Positions 44,388-56,809 of a DNA stretch of 64,000 nucleotides are shown here, in pieces (within the stretch, counting starts at the first letter, position 1; each line of letters starts with the position of its first letter). Position numbers and translations under genes: made by a program. Below the pieces are notes generated by a model that did no database searches, was not told the origin of the DNA, and was given only the letters and a program-made list of their open reading frames with translations. Source of the DNA: Branchiostoma floridae (Eukaryota; Chordata; Leptocardii; Amphioxiformes; Branchiostomatidae); contig NC_049987.1 of assembly GCF_000003815.2 (NCBI RefSeq), forward strand, positions 22,708,519-22,772,518, written 5' to 3'.

Positions 44388-46119
44388 TAAGAACAGTAAT
44401 GTGTTAGACTAGACCATGTGAAGGTAAATATCATGTATCTGCATGCAACATTTTGCTTTTCTAGGTTGCTTTTAATGTGATTGAGTGTCAGTTTTGATTC
44501 TACATGTCTTCTTGTGAACCTGCTCCAATTCAGCATCTCAAAGGAAACAAATGAAATTGAAAATCAGAGTGTTTACAAGGAACTAGGCAGAGTCAGAAAA
44601 CAGCACTAAAATAAATAAAAGCACACCCAACCCATAAGCTTGCTAAGGAGGTAGACTAATGCAAGAATAGAGTTATGCTATGATAAAACTTTCAGTGTTA
44701 GAAACTTTTCAATTTCTATGAAACATCTGCTATTCACTTTGGACAAAAATTTTCTGCAAATATTTTATATTTTGCTTATTAAACTTATGGCTTAATCAAC
44801 TTTTTGTTTTGTGTGGTATTTTGTAATGATTTGTGAGAAGTAAATGTACCTTATTGGTATAGTTTGATATCATATGAGTAATATCTTCATTGTAGGTTAT
44901 GCATGATAACAGTTATTCAAGCAATACTTAGATTTGTTAAGTTGCTTGAGAAACTGCTATCTTAATCTTATATCTTATTACCTGAATGTCTTTCACTGAC
45001 AATTTAGACTTAGATCTATATGCACTGTGTTGTCCCCATTTGTACAACTGTCACAGCCCTTTGTAGTAATGCATGTAGTAGAACTTGACGCAGCCCAAGG
45101 GCTGAATTGTACAGCTTTGACTGCACGGGGTTCAAAGACACATTACTGTACAGCTTGAATTGCAGATACAAATTATATTCAATTAACATATGCTTCATTT
45201 TGAATTATTTAAATCTTAATTTTTACGTTATCTTTGGTGTCTAGTATGGTAACTTTGTAAGAGAATTTGTTCAAAGACCATGAACAAATGGTAGCTTTGT
45301 TACGGCTGTATAGCATAAAAAGTGTGTAGTAGCTTGTAGGAAATGCTGGAATTTGACGTTATAAAATCCCTGGGAGATACCCAACAATTAAGATAATTTT
45401 TATATGGGGTGGAGAAATAAAGATATGAGATTCACCTTTATTATGTGTTTTTGTTCTGCATTGTGTTGTAACGTTACTTATATTAGTCTGAATAGTTTCA
45501 TCATTTAGGAAAATCACAGTACAATTGTATAACCAAGGACGTTACATAACGTCTTGATATAACAAGGTCCTTTATTCATAACTAGGATCTATATACAGTG
45601 GAATCCAACTATTTCTACTGTATCTGCAATAGTACAGCACGGTGAAAATGACTACTGGTATCAGTGACATGATTATACTGCAGAAATTGTTTTAACCGCC
45701 AGGTGTCCCCACTACAATAGGGCTCCCTGTTCGGTTCTTTGATGTGCGTAGTGGAAATGCAAGTAAAATACAAAATTGTACTTGTCTGTGCTAGCCACGA
45801 TGCGATGACTATGGATGTGTTCTGTTCAACACTTGCCATTGTCTGTGAATACCCGTGCTAAGTGCAAGAGTGCTTGTCTGATGATACGGAGGAGGTCGAT
45901 AAAACCAAATTGTTTTTTTAACCTCCTTGATAAAACACATGTCTTATAAATGCTTTTCTCATGCAACTAGATAAACCATACATTATTGATTCCATCTGTC
46001 CTTATGTTTATAACTGTTTTAAGAAGCGAGAAGAAGTTGAACTTGTACATACTAGAATTTATTAGCATATGTAGAGATGATAAGATACCTTTTTGTCAAA
46101 ATTGTACCTTATCACTAGC
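44388..46119. other. AT-rich stretch without a recognisable gene
   Basis: A LINE 3'-end-like fragment lies near 44938-45000 (AAGTTGCTTGAGAAACTGC, TTATTACCTGAATGTCT), and an AATAAA at 45415. No coding signal. Confidence 0.5.
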
Positions 46120-46192
46120 GCTATGACCTGTACTTAGCTTGTTTGAGCACAAATGTACAATAAAGGTCGTTCATTCATTCATTGTTTTGTTT
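46120..46192 (+). mobile_element. LINE 3' tail
   Basis: 'GTACTTAGCTTGTTTGAGCA', then CAATAAAGGTCG and a (TTCA)n run, the usual form of a LINE end in this genome. Confidence 0.6.
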
Positions 46193-46825
46193 TGCATAAT
46201 ACCTAACCAGGTGTATCCGTCAAGTTTGTTTTAGCGTCTTTGGTGGCGTTCATGTTTTCTTTTAATTCAAATTCAAATACAACCTATGTTAGTGCCACCA
46301 CTATACATATAAAAGACCTAACGTTAACGTAAACAACTTAGGTAGAGATACAATATCGTAACGGAATGTACACATTACTTGTTACAAAATGAACTTAAAT
46401 GATGCATATAAATAAGATGATACATGGTATGAATGAATAAAGAGAAAGAAAGACAGGCAGACACAAAAGTTATTGAAAGCGCGCCACGCCCATTTCCCAA
46501 GGACGAAAAGTCTTGTTTTACACAGTAGAGGAACATTTGAACGTTTTCACTGTGGCTATGATAGAATTTTGGGTGATCGCCAAAATGTTTGAGTTTGTGG
46601 CAAATGAAAACAATGGGCTTCCGCGAAGAATCTGAGATATTTGAGCAATTTCAGAGATGTTTTCTGTTTTGTTTTTTTGTACGTGCGTATTTTTGACAGC
46701 TACTCACCTGGCTAATTGTAAAAAGTGCGAACCTCGAGAAGAAAAGCTTTGACAAACGCATAAGACCTGTTCAAATAGAATTCCATTTCATTTTCAATTG
46801 CAGAAACAATTCAATACAAGTACAG

Positions 46826-47165
46826 CTAACTAGAAAAAAATCTAGTGACGCTGAAGAAGAGTGATGGATGCCACTCGAAACGTAAAATCCGTTTTTTTTT
46901 AATCCAATTGAAGCTGCCAGTTGTATTTAAATATTGTTTACCTGGATGTCTAACCTTCATAAATATGAATTTTTCCGTGGTATTCAAGAATCGGAAATTA
47001 GGAAACATATGTTGTATATTTTCAAAAAGGACGTTTCTTTCGTTGTTGTATAAAGTACAGTCAACAATAAAGTGACACTCATCCTCTATCTTATTCAAGT
47101 TACAGTATTGGCAGATTCTTTCTTCCAGAGGAATGTGGTTATGTCGGCCTTTTTCAATAATAGAC
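46826..47165 (-). mobile_element. LINE ORF2 C-terminal remnant
   Basis: The minus strand encodes IPLEERICQYC..KIEDECHFIVDC.LY..ER, the cysteine/histidine-rich end of a non-LTR retrotransposon polymerase. Its 3' flank (CTGAAGAAGAGTGATGG, CACTCGAAACGT) recurs inverted at 47670-47712, so two LINE tails face each other. Confidence 0.8.
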
Positions 47166-47504
47166 TAGCTGTAAGACAACTCGACAAGTCACAGCCACAC
47201 GGAGACAGTCTGTCTATCAATCAAGAATAAAGGACCGATGCCGGATATCCAGCTACACCATAAATTGAAAGCTGAGACAATCTTAGGGCAGTCTCAGAGG
47301 CAGTCTTGTGGCAGGAGAGTTCGTGAAAGAGTCAGAGTATGGAGCTGCTTAGAGTTCAGAAGTGCTAATTTCTCCAGACCTATCATTTTCAAGAGGACAC
47401 CCGTGATCAAGTAAGTCTATATTTATACGTTTGGTACCGGTATCGAACTAAAGTAATACGTCTATGAAGGTTCGACATGGAGGTAAACAATATTAGAATA
47501 CACG

Positions 47505-47712
47505 CCGAACAGTTAGTCAAGCAACTGGATTTGATTTTGGAAACGGTCAGACGTTAGTAACTGCTTTTTTGGCGAATCTTACTGCCAGGATGTCCAACCT
47601 TCATCGAAATATTCATATACAATTTTTTCAATCTCTATAACTGGATAGAAACGGAGATTTGCTTCCGGACATTTCGAGTGACACCCATCACTCTTCTTCA
47701 GTGTCACTAGAA
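47505..47712 (+). mobile_element. LINE 3' end, inverted partner
   Basis: Contains 'AACTGCTTTTTTGGCGAATC', 'CAGGATGTCCAACCTTCATC' and, inverted, the GATGG-CACTC-GAAA motif of the preceding element. Confidence 0.6.
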
Positions 47713-48069
47713 TGAACTAGAAACAATTCAATACAAGTACGTCTAATCGTAAAGCGAGTTTACGTTAGACCAAGGAGGTTATATATCTCTATATACATCT
47801 GTAACATCCTTGGTTAGACGAGACAGACGGGCTAGTTTGCCAGCATGGATGTAGAGATGGAAACATAATCACGGTTCGAAGGTTGTGTCACGGAAATCTC
47901 TATTTGTTCCTTTCTCCTATTTCGTACCCTAGGCAAATTAAACTGCAGACTTAGGCATAAATGTGATATCTAAGCCCTTCCACAATGTTGTTGTTGTCCT
48001 TGTTTGGCGTCTATTGTTTCGCAAGGACCTTTCATTGACCTATGTCCTGGGTTTCTCTATCTTACTCTG

Positions 48070-48163
48070 CTGTGGAGAATGATACTCTTCTGCCGGCTAA
48101 ACTCCTTCCCAAGGTTATGATACTATCTTTAATAGGCCACAGCAAGATCTGCTTGGATATTAG
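48070..48163. mobile_element. Family A MITE fragment
   Basis: 'GCCGGCTAAACTCCTTCCC', TATGATACTATCTTTA and AGATCTGCTTGGATATTA; compare 1769-1930. Confidence 0.75.
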
Positions 48164-48187
48164 GCACTACTAGATAAGTAAGGACTA

Positions 48188-48375
48188 GTCACATTTCCAA
48201 ACCGGGGCCCGGCCGGGCAGCTTTCGCCAGTTTCGGGAACGATTTTAAAAGACACCAAACTACACAAGAGTAGTCGTAGGCATTATTTGTGTATACTGCT
48301 CTGTATACATTTCTATTTCCCGTTTCCAAAAGCGGCCCAGTGGCAGGGCCCCGGTTTGGAATTGACACCCCCGTA
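48188..48375. mobile_element. Hairpin MITE, family G
   Basis: GTCACATTTCCAAACCGGGG and GGGCCCCGGTTTGGAATTGA ends; interior 'GTATACTGCTCTGTATACA'. Confidence 0.8.
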
Positions 48376-48399
48376 AATCATAGTGGCCCGGTCCACTTT

Positions 48400-49016
48400 G
48401 ACAGTTTGTTTGCACTTTGGCGTGCCGACCCCGGGTCAGCGGTTCTGGGTACACCTTACAGGTGAGTTCAGGTGTCACGGTTCCGTACACGCAGGTGTCA
48501 CGGCTGCAGGTACATGTAGAGAAGAACACGCAACCCTCCAGCTCACCTGTATCATCCAGCCGTCCTTGGGAGGTATTCAGAACAGGTAAGTCGGCGCGAA
48601 TAGTGTTCAGGTAGCTGTGGTAAATGAGGTGTGTTAGAGAGAGAGGGAACAAGGTTCCGTATCAAGTCCACCCCTCAAGGTTCTATCGGTAAACATGTCG
48701 TTGTTAGCTGTGTAAACTTCGTTAGCTGTTGCCGTTCAACCGTTAGAACAGCACCGTACTAATCTGGTCCCTCTTAAGGTGTGAAACCTACCGGAAAGTC
48801 TTGCGTTTCTCACGGATTTAACCACCTACGCTTCTTAAGACATTTTTTTTGCTGACAACTACAGGTAAGTCTACGTCTTAAGTTTCCTACCTCTTACGTC
48901 TTAAGCCAACAAGTCAAGGATTTTCTTTCCCCGCCTACGAGTTAATTGGTCCTTAGGGACATAACGTTAGCATCGTAAATCATAGCATTGTTACAAAACG
49001 GAATTGCAACTATGTA
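48400..49016. other. No recognisable gene
   Basis: Open frames on both strands of 48260-48652 overlap each other and match no family that I know. Confidence 0.4.
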
Positions 49017-49335
49017 AGGTCCGACTTACTTAAATAAACACAATTGTTTTTTGTTTGGATCAATCAGTGCAAGTTAAACATAACACCATCGCAGCCGCTA
49101 GGCCATTACACCCAAAGGGCAGCCCGACTTGCCAATAACGCCAGGAACCATAGCAGTGTTACACACTGTGGCACTGCAGTCTGTAGTGGTACGTAGTATG
49201 TAGGGTCCGACCTACTAAACTAAACAAACTCGTGTTCTGGTTGGATCAATCAGTGCAAGTTAAACATAATAGTAAACACCACCACAGCCGATAGACCATT
49301 ACACCTATAGAGCAGCTCTACTTGTCAATGACGAT
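49017..49335. repeat. Tandem duplication, about 185 bp
   Basis: GGTCCGACTTACT...GATCAATCAGTGCAAGTTAA...CCATTACACC at 49017-49141 is repeated at 49201-49331. Confidence 0.85.
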
Positions 49336-49689
49336 TTGACCCTCCGTTATAATCAATGCTTCAATTAAGGACTTTTAACTAAAGAATGCTGTTAATTTAA
49401 CATTGTCGAGTCTATAGTGGCACATAAGACAGTACGTTTCCTTGCATGCTGTTTCTATAGCAGGGTGTATTTTACAGTGAGGGGTACGGTTGTTAGCCCC
49501 TCCTCTATAACCTCTTAGAACATGAACGAAATACATGTACCTCTATTGCACTTCTTTGTTCTTAAAGCTAAGTACATGTCATGAACAGAGGTACTATTAC
49601 AGTGATATGAGAAGGTGATATCTCACTTCATCTGATAGTTAACAAAATTATGATGGCTATATGTACTAATATTAACCTAGGATAACCTC

Positions 49690-49792
49690 TGTTATTCTTT
49701 ATGTCTGCTAGCCAAGAGAAAATTGAAAACAAGATGAAAACGCAGAAAAAGACAGCCGTAGCCTAACCTCTGCTTGGAGAGTACACTAACAT
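49690..49792. mobile_element. Family B MITE, right half
   Basis: 'AAACGCAGAAAAAGACAGCC' and 'GCCTAACCTCTGCTTGGAGA' then GTAC match the right arm of 35235-35426. Confidence 0.75.
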
Positions 49793-50520
49793 GAGAGCTG
49801 TGTTCTGTATGGAGGGCGTAGCTTGTAATGGAGCAGCTGAACACTCCTAAAACACTTGTCTCACACAGCCGCTTCTGTCGGCATTGTTTGGGCGATTAAT
49901 TACTCTTACCAAGAGGTCAGCTATTCTATAACGACAGATTTCAACAGTGCAAGTTCCGGTTCGTTTAGAAGGGGGCGTGAGTACCTCCAACTTTGAACGC
50001 CTCAATCGTACAAAGTTAAGTTCGCGTCTATTTAAAGATGAAATCCCGTCTATATTTATTTTTCCACATTTTGTGTCGGACAAGAATTCAGCACACTCCA
50101 CCCTAGAGATAAATTGAATTACATTGTCTAGGAGGACATATCCCATACTGTGTCATAAACTAAAAAAACTGTTTCAGGTAAATATGTCAAACAATGATTA
50201 GACCTTAGTAGTAGAGGATTACTTACTCTTACCGAGAGATCAACTTTTCGTTAACGACAGATTTCGATTTCGTCATGGCTAGTTCCGGTTCGTTTAAGGT
50301 GAACGCCAAACTTTTATTGTATATTTTTGCCCAACTGAGCTAAGTACAGGTCACAACAAAGACAAGGCATACGTCAAATTTTGGTAAAAGTACCGTTATG
50401 GCAGTCTCATTGGTACTGGTGAAGTTGAATCTAGGATTGCATGAGTTATAGTCGCTGTGTCAAAACGCACAAGGAAAACTTGAATTTTTCAGTGCCACTC
50501 ATATATATGCACTCATTACA

Positions 50521-50695
50521 TATGTCTTAAGTGAGGGAATCTACTTTCTATATAGCTAAATATGACATTTCTATCATTAACATACATAGCAAAATCCAAG
50601 ATGAAGTGATCTTCATCTTCTACCGTGTTTGAGGTACAAAACTGACAGATTCTTTGTTCTAGAGGAGTCCGGTTAGAGCAAGGACGTTATATTAT
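50521..50695 (-). mobile_element. LINE ORF2 C-terminal remnant
   Basis: The minus strand encodes RTPLEQRICQFC..TVEDEDHFILDF.MYVNDRNVIF, related to the remnant at 46826-47165 but diverged. Confidence 0.75.
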
Positions 50696-51794
50696 GTTAT
50701 ATGGTTAGAGGCAACGATTCGCAGTTTAGAGGGGGCATAGCGTAAGTACCTCAGCTAGTCGTATTCAACATGGCGGCAGGTGTAAGTTACAACAGAAACC
50801 TTTGATTGATCTCAGCCACAACTTTCTTCTTTGATACCAGTGGTGAATGGGAGATTTTATTACATTTCACGGCCTTAGCAACTAAGTATTTCTTCTTTTG
50901 TTATGTTTTAGCTAGACTTGAACTTGTTTTGGAAACAACTGAATAGTTTTCCCTTTCCCTTTTGGCGTCCTGGTTCAAAGGTCAGTTTCAAGTTACACGT
51001 GGCTAGAAAGAAATTCCAAGGTCATTGTCAAGGTCAAGTAACATCATCACCAGGTGAGGTAGCGATGAAAGTTTCCTGACATGGAACAATTTACGCAACA
51101 ATTCACATGGTGATAGCCTTTTTATCAAGATGAAAGTGGAGATATTGTTTTGCGTGTTTGTTTGTGTTTCCAGATTTTTGTAGTCAGCATAACTCAAGAA
51201 CCTTTGGATAGATTACGATAATTGGTTTGTTGGTAGGTGTTGGGAAGGCTAAGGTTAACATCTATTTTGGCCCCCCCTGGTATGTGACCTTGGTACTGCA
51301 GCAGAACTTCCACTCTTTGTATCTTTTGACCTGGACGTCACATTCTATAGTCTTGTTTTTTTGGTGGCAGATAGCGTGTTTGTACATGCATGCCCTATTG
51401 GGCAAAGTCGACAGGCATACAGATATTAAATAAAAGTTGTAACAAAGTACAGATGGTGACATTGAGATTAAATAAACGGGTCCTAAAACTACATAGTGAA
51501 TACGCCATTTTCTCCCTCCCTGAAATCAAATTCCAACGGCCTCGGTTCAACCGTCGACGTTATCTCAACATCAGTACCTACCGTGTCGTTGTTTTTCACG
51601 TTTGAGACAACAGACCCGCATAAAATCCTTTGTTAGATTTCCCGCGTGACGTTGATATAGAAGTATACAAGCGGGTACACCTTACGTTAAGCTATAAATT
51701 CAACGTTCGTTTTCTTTGTGTGACACCTGCCCACAGAACGCAGGGCGTACGTACGGTCAGGGACTACCTGTAACTTGTAAAGGGTAAACGAAAA

Positions 51795-52350
51795 AGTACT
51801 TATATATCCATTTTGAGGCTGTAGGAGCAGTTGGTTGCTATCCACTATGTCTAGAGCACAGCATTGGAAGGCGTAGCCCATCCCTCTCCTTCCACCAACT
51901 TTTACCTCCCCAACTGAAGTCAGGTATGCACCCATTTTCACACCAGGGTGGAGTGAGGAGGGTCGTGTAAGGTGCCTCCCCCTAATCTCCAAGCAGACCC
52001 TACGGTAGCATAAGATAGTTTCAAAAGCTGCCTGAGGAGTGAAGCTGGCCTAGGAGTGCGTTTGGCTAATAATACCGGGGTGGCTGATGACTCCCTTACG
52101 CCAAGTTACGGGCCAACTATACTCCTTAGCCAGCTTTGATAGATCTTGATACTATCTTATGTCACTGGTAAATCTGCCTGGAGATTACCTCCCCCAAGGG
52201 CAATCCAGGAATGCCAAGAAAACAACCTGTGACCCCTCGATCCTGTGTCCGCTAGCGTAGCCGTTGAGCAACTCGACTCCATGCTTGTAATTTGTAATTC
52301 TGTACTGAGTGAGTCACCAGGCCGCACCCGGGCCATTTCCTGCATCGAAA
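51795..52350 (-). mobile_element. SINE split by a family A MITE
   Basis: Inverted SINE body (GCCCATCCCTCTCC, TTTTACCTCCCCAACTGAAG, 'AAGGTGCCTCCCCC') is interrupted at 51983-52187 and resumes as CCTCCCCCAAGGGC. The tRNA-like head follows as far as ~52300. Confidence 0.8.
51983..52187. mobile_element. Hairpin MITE, family A, with intact target duplication
   Basis: 205 bp, TAATCTCCAAGCAGACCC to TCTGCCTGGAGATTA, flanked by perfect 8-bp repeats CCTCCCCC (51975-51982, 52188-52195). Removing it with one repeat restores the SINE. Confidence 0.93.
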
Positions 52351-52369
52351 CGTGACGGAACGTAGTAGC

Positions 52370-52491
52370 TAATCTCCAAGCAGATCAGATCATACGGTAG
52401 TATCAAAAGCTCAGGTAGGCATAGACCGGCTACACTCCTTTGCCAGCTTTTGATACTATCTTATGCTACCGTAGGATCTGCTTGGAGATTA
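52370..52491. mobile_element. Hairpin MITE, family A, with intact target duplication
   Basis: 122 bp, TAATCTCCAAGCAGATC to GATCTGCTTGGAGATTA, flanked by perfect 9-bp repeats CGTAGTAGC. Confidence 0.93.
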
Positions 52492-52495
52492 CGTA

Positions 52496-52806
52496 GTAGC
52501 CTCCACCAGGCCTTCCTATGGGGGTATGGTCCATAGGATTCAGTAAAAAGGGGAAATAAAAAACCCAAGTCGACCAGGACAGTCTTTCCGCTTGTGGTAA
52601 CACTTTCTTGGGGGTATGTTGGTAAATACAGTTGGTCCCAGCTGAATATAACCTCCTTGGTCCCAGAAAAGGGAGACCGGCCAGTGTCGTTAGTGATTTG
52701 CACAAAGTTGTGTGGCACAAGGGCTTCGAACAGGAGATGGCCGACACCACAGGCGCTATAACGATTCTGCTACCGGTATACCGGAAGGTCTGCTTGGAGA
52801 TTAGTA
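52496..52806. repeat. Family F end and family A end
   Basis: GTAGCCTCCACCAGGCCTTC (52496) is a family F terminus; GGTCTGCTTGGAGATTAG (52787) is a family A terminus. Nothing coding between them. Confidence 0.5.
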
Positions 52807-52954
52807 TATCGCCAGCGGAAGGCGGAAGTTGGAAACGTGTTCCCACAGCATATTGTTCAATGTTGACTGGGTTGTGGAGGTCTGATACTCGGAAAGACCG
52901 CGCGGTGTTCTGCACATACACGGAAATGATTGCTGTATAAAGGTCAAGGTAGGT

Positions 52955-53296
52955 AGTCCCATAGCCTAGCTTTTATGGTCCGTGTGGGCAGTGGGGTGTT
53001 AATATCCACTTTGTCAAGAGCACAGTATCTGTTAGTCTGTATCTGTATCTACATGACATTGTATATAGCCGGTGTAACCGCCTTCCGCATAACACTTCAA
53101 GTATTGGAACGCAGAGCCCATCCCTCTTCTTCCACTGCCTTTTATCTCCCCAACCAAAGTCAGTGACCAATTTTTATATGCCTGGGTGTAGTTAAGTAAG
53201 TAGTGTCTTTCTATGGACACAATGTCAGCGGTGGCATGTCAATGGACTCGAACCCTGGTCCACTTGTTTCTGGGTCAAACACCCTAACAGTTATGC
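52955..53296 (-). mobile_element. tRNA-derived SINE, minus strand
   Basis: Minus-strand head with A-box-like GCATAACTGTTAGGGTG and B box GGGTTCGAGTCC. The body is GGGGAGATAAAAGGCAGTGG and GGGATGGGCTCTGCG. Confidence 0.8.
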
Positions 53297-53599
53297 TTGG
53301 TACGACGACGACTGCTTGGTACGGGGTTTCTATTGAAGTTATCCAATGGTTGGCTGCTCTTTTCACAACAAATAGTTTCTTTTATTTATTCCATTCTTTT
53401 CACAACAAAAGAACCAGGCATGTTGTATCTACACGCCGTGTTTGTTGTATTTAGATTCACAAAAGAACCGAATTCCTTTGGGTATCGCCTTGAACGCCGC
53501 ACCCACCCACTTGACCACGAGTCACACGGGTCTATAGACTTGTAATTCAATATTTCCGAAGTCTTGTCACAATACATGAAAAATGGAGGTATTATTTTA

Positions 53600-53805
53600 G
53601 CCATGTCTTTGTGTTTGTTTGTATGCTTGTGTGTGTATTTGTATGTGTGTGTCTATCTTTGTGTGTGTGTGTGTATTTCCGGAATCCGGATACTTGTGGC
53701 CGGGTGGTGTTTTGGTATGTGTGTGTGTGTTAGTCTGTGTGTGTGTGTGTGTGTACGTGTGTCTGTGTGTGTGTGTATCTTTGTTTGTGTGTGTGTGTGT
53801 ATTTG
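53600..53805. repeat. (GT)n microsatellite
   Basis: Long imperfect TGTGTG tract; overlapping frames are artefacts. Confidence 0.95.
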
Positions 53806-54289
53806 TGCTTCCTATCATTTCCTGGTGTGTTAGTCAGCATGACTTTGATAGATTGTGATGATATTCGGTATGTGGTTGGGTCTGGATCTTGGGAAGACGA
53901 ATGTCAAGGTCAATTTCGGGACCCCTGAATTCTTTCCATATTCTCCTAGCACAGAGAATGAGCCGAATCCTTACGTCTGCATGTTGGAGATCAGCATTGC
54001 CCTACACGGCGAACTAAAAACCAGCCGAGGGCTGTCTGTCTCTCTCCAGCTTTGTTTTTTCGTCCCACTCATTGTTTAGGAGCCCATGTTGAAGTTGGAA
54101 GGGAACAAACACACAGGAAGAACTATAAGTGTGAACTCACGATAACTGGCAAACCCCCAGAAAATGTCTAGCCTCGAGCTCCTTCACAAACTTCGAGCGG
54201 CTGGCTCTATTTTATTCTGCGGGTGGGGGCTGGTTCACGATTCTCAACGTTGACAAATGTTTTCTAATAATTAAAAATGTACCAGGAAA

Positions 54290-54425
54290 GGGAGTTTGCC
54301 GTGCATGGAAATGGAAAGCCGTGGAAGGGAGTTTGCCGTGGAAGGGAGTTTGCCGTGAAAGGGGTTTGCCATGGAAGGCAGTTTGCCATGGAAGGGAGTT
54401 TGCCGTGGAAGGGAGTTTCTATGAG
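54290..54425. repeat. Minisatellite, about 17-bp unit
   Basis: About seven units of GGAAGGGAGTTTGCCGT. Confidence 0.9.
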
Positions 54426-55363
54426 TCAATGCTGAAAATCGCGAACCATACCTCCTCCCCCTTTCATTAAATCATTGATGTTAATGTTAAATAAAGATAT
54501 ATAACCTCCTTGATTAAATAAAAGCCAGTTCAAAGTCTGCGAAGGAGGTTACAACGTGTCCGTGACGTGAACAAATTGTTCTGGGAACTGCCGAGGACTG
54601 AGGGCGGCCCTTTGGCCGGGAAGGAACGTTGACAGCAGTCTTTTCCTGTGTTTTACTTGGAAACCAATCAGAGGTTCACACACTTGGCTGTCTGTATACA
54701 TTTACTTTGAAACAAGCCATTTTGTTGATGATAAGGTATAAGGTTTCCTCCCTCGCTAAATTGGCATTTTGACTTCCTTAGTTTCCTCATTAATGATCAT
54801 TATTAATTAAGAAATAACTTTAATATACAGAATATTGATAGCTGGGTATGAAGGAATTCTAAATATGATATTTGGATCATATGAATGGCGTCTTCAAATT
54901 CTATTGCCGCTTATAACATTTTTGTGTGAAATTAAATACAGCACTTTAGTACATACTAGTTAATGCAGTGTGCATAATGATTGAAGATTTAAACGTACGT
55001 TCGCACATCTTGATATCTACTATTGTTGTTAGAATATAGCTGTTCTTACCTCATCAAAAATAAATTTAGATTAGTGGACCTACTTCCTATGTACTATTCA
55101 CAGTGTCTGCAAGCGCCATGTTACGTTACGCTACGTTTCAAAATCCGGTTATTCAATTTCCTTCCATATCCCTGACCTCTAACTTTGATTTACTGGAAAA
55201 TTGTGGTTTAGCTCAATAGCCGTGGCGACTCTGGGGGCATCTTTTGCTTATAGTTAACGTCATAGCCATATGTTTAGTCTTAGCCCTATGTTTAGGGCTA
55301 AACAAAAGGATGTACGCAAAAGATGCAAACCTAAAAGCGACAGAAGCTATTAATAATAAACTT
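54426..55363. other. No recognisable gene
   Basis: AT-rich DNA; only short overlapping frames. Confidence 0.4.
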
Positions 55364-56077
55364 GCAGCCTGTTTTTGTTCGTCTAACGTGGTCGCGTTGA
55401 CTTATGTACATATTTCATTGAGTGTTGTCGCTGTCCACCTTGTAGTTGTACACAAATGTAGTGCCTAGTGGCATATAGGACCATATATGCAGGACAAAAA
55501 GTTTCCTTGCTTTTCCAGTAGCAGGGGAATATTTTTGCCAACTCTTCCCCGCACATCTTTCATGTAGTGCGTTTATTTTCCTCTGTACTGTGCCGGAACC
55601 GATCGTGCAGTGGTGGTGAACAAATCCTACATGTGCCGCGCGCCGTGACGACATAGGAAGGACACGCCCACATCTCCAGAGGTAGCCTCCAAAGCACAGC
55701 GGCTCCGCGAAAGGAACTTTAAATCATCGCTTTTGCTGTGGCAAAATTAAAGTTAACTTTCAGCCTGTTATTGTTCGTCTATGTGACTTTGTTCGTCTAT
55801 GTTCATCTATCGCTGAATGTTGCTGTTGTTCACCTTGTGGCTTGTACACAAATGTACATGGCGTGTGACATAGAGGACAAAAACTTTCATTGCTGTTTCA
55901 GTAGCAGGTTAACGGTATATTTTTACAAGAAGGGGTTGCTAGCCCTTCTCCTTCACATCTTTCATGTGGTGCGTTTATTTCCATTGTACTGTACCGGAAC
56001 CGATCGTGCAGTGGTGGCGAACAAGTCCTACATGTGCCGCGCGCCGTGACGACATAGGAAGGACACGCCCACCTCTC
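55364..56077. repeat. Tandem duplication, two ~315-bp copies
   Basis: Copies at 55364-55677 and 55760-56077 share CAGCCTGTT, GTTCACCTTGT-type, CACATCTTTCATGT, GGAACCGATCGTGCAGTGGT and TACATGTGCCGCGCGCCGTG. The 3' third is far better conserved than the 5' part. Confidence 0.9.
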
Positions 56078-56091
56078 TACGCGCGGTACTA

Positions 56092-56120
56092 GTAGCCTCC
56101 ATCAGGCCTTCCTACGGAGT
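56092..56120. repeat. Family F MITE terminus
   Basis: GTAGCCTCCATCAGGCCTTC as at 18890 and 52496. Confidence 0.6.
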
Positions 56121-56331
56121 CGTAGCTAGAATAGAGTTCCGGATAAAAATCGGGAAATTGTCCAGGGGAGTCAGTCCACGCTATGGTTCATGTTTCCCTT
56201 CCGCGGCTGGCCAACTCCTCTGGTAGCAAAACTCCCCTGGCAAACTATTCTCCCTATAACAGCCAGCGTAGTCAGTCTGGTAGAGACTATGGTACTGGGG
56301 TTAGCCTCTTCAGCAGGCTGCGACGTGAATG

Positions 56332-56470
56332 AATGAATGGAATTTATTGCTCAACAATCGCACAATGTCCAATGTATGGCAACCAATAATAACTACTAGC
56401 TATATAGACAACAGTACTACGAGGCTACATACAGAACAACAAAATGTTATCGATAACAGCACAGTCATGT
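56332..56470 (-). mobile_element. LINE 3' tail
   Basis: The reverse complement ends in GCAATAAATTCC followed by (ATTC)n at 56332-56345. The adjoining frame to 56715 may be LINE-derived, but I do not recognise it. Confidence 0.45.
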
Positions 56471-56809
56471 ATGCGTGATCCGACAAAAAAAAGCTTCCGT
56501 AACTTCCAATTCTGATAAACCGCAAAGACACATCCAAAATAATGCCTCAATTTTTCATTGAGGTAATCAGCCTGATGCCAAAAGACCCCTGCCACGCAGT
56601 CTGCTACCGAGGCTACCATGTTCTCAATTGTGCTTCCGAACACGACCGATAGAGCGTGGGAGTTACTACTGTAGGGCTTGCTCCTGCGTACATTCTCATG
56701 CAGCTGTACATGCAATACTGTGTGTTCGGAGCGTTCAGGCCGCTGGCTACCGGAATTGCCCGGACCTTAAAAGACCTTGGCACTGACTCAAATACCTCTC
56801 TGCGGGATT

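Noticed and set aside
48260..48652. 130-codon minus frame and shorter overlapping plus frames
   Set aside because: Mutually overlapping, no motif, and begins in a family G MITE.
53564..53858. Cys/Val-rich frames
   Set aside because: Translation of a (GT)n microsatellite in several frames.
56425..56715. 96-codon minus frame before a LINE tail
   Set aside because: Position suggests retroelement origin, but no polymerase motif is visible, so it is mentioned only with the tail.
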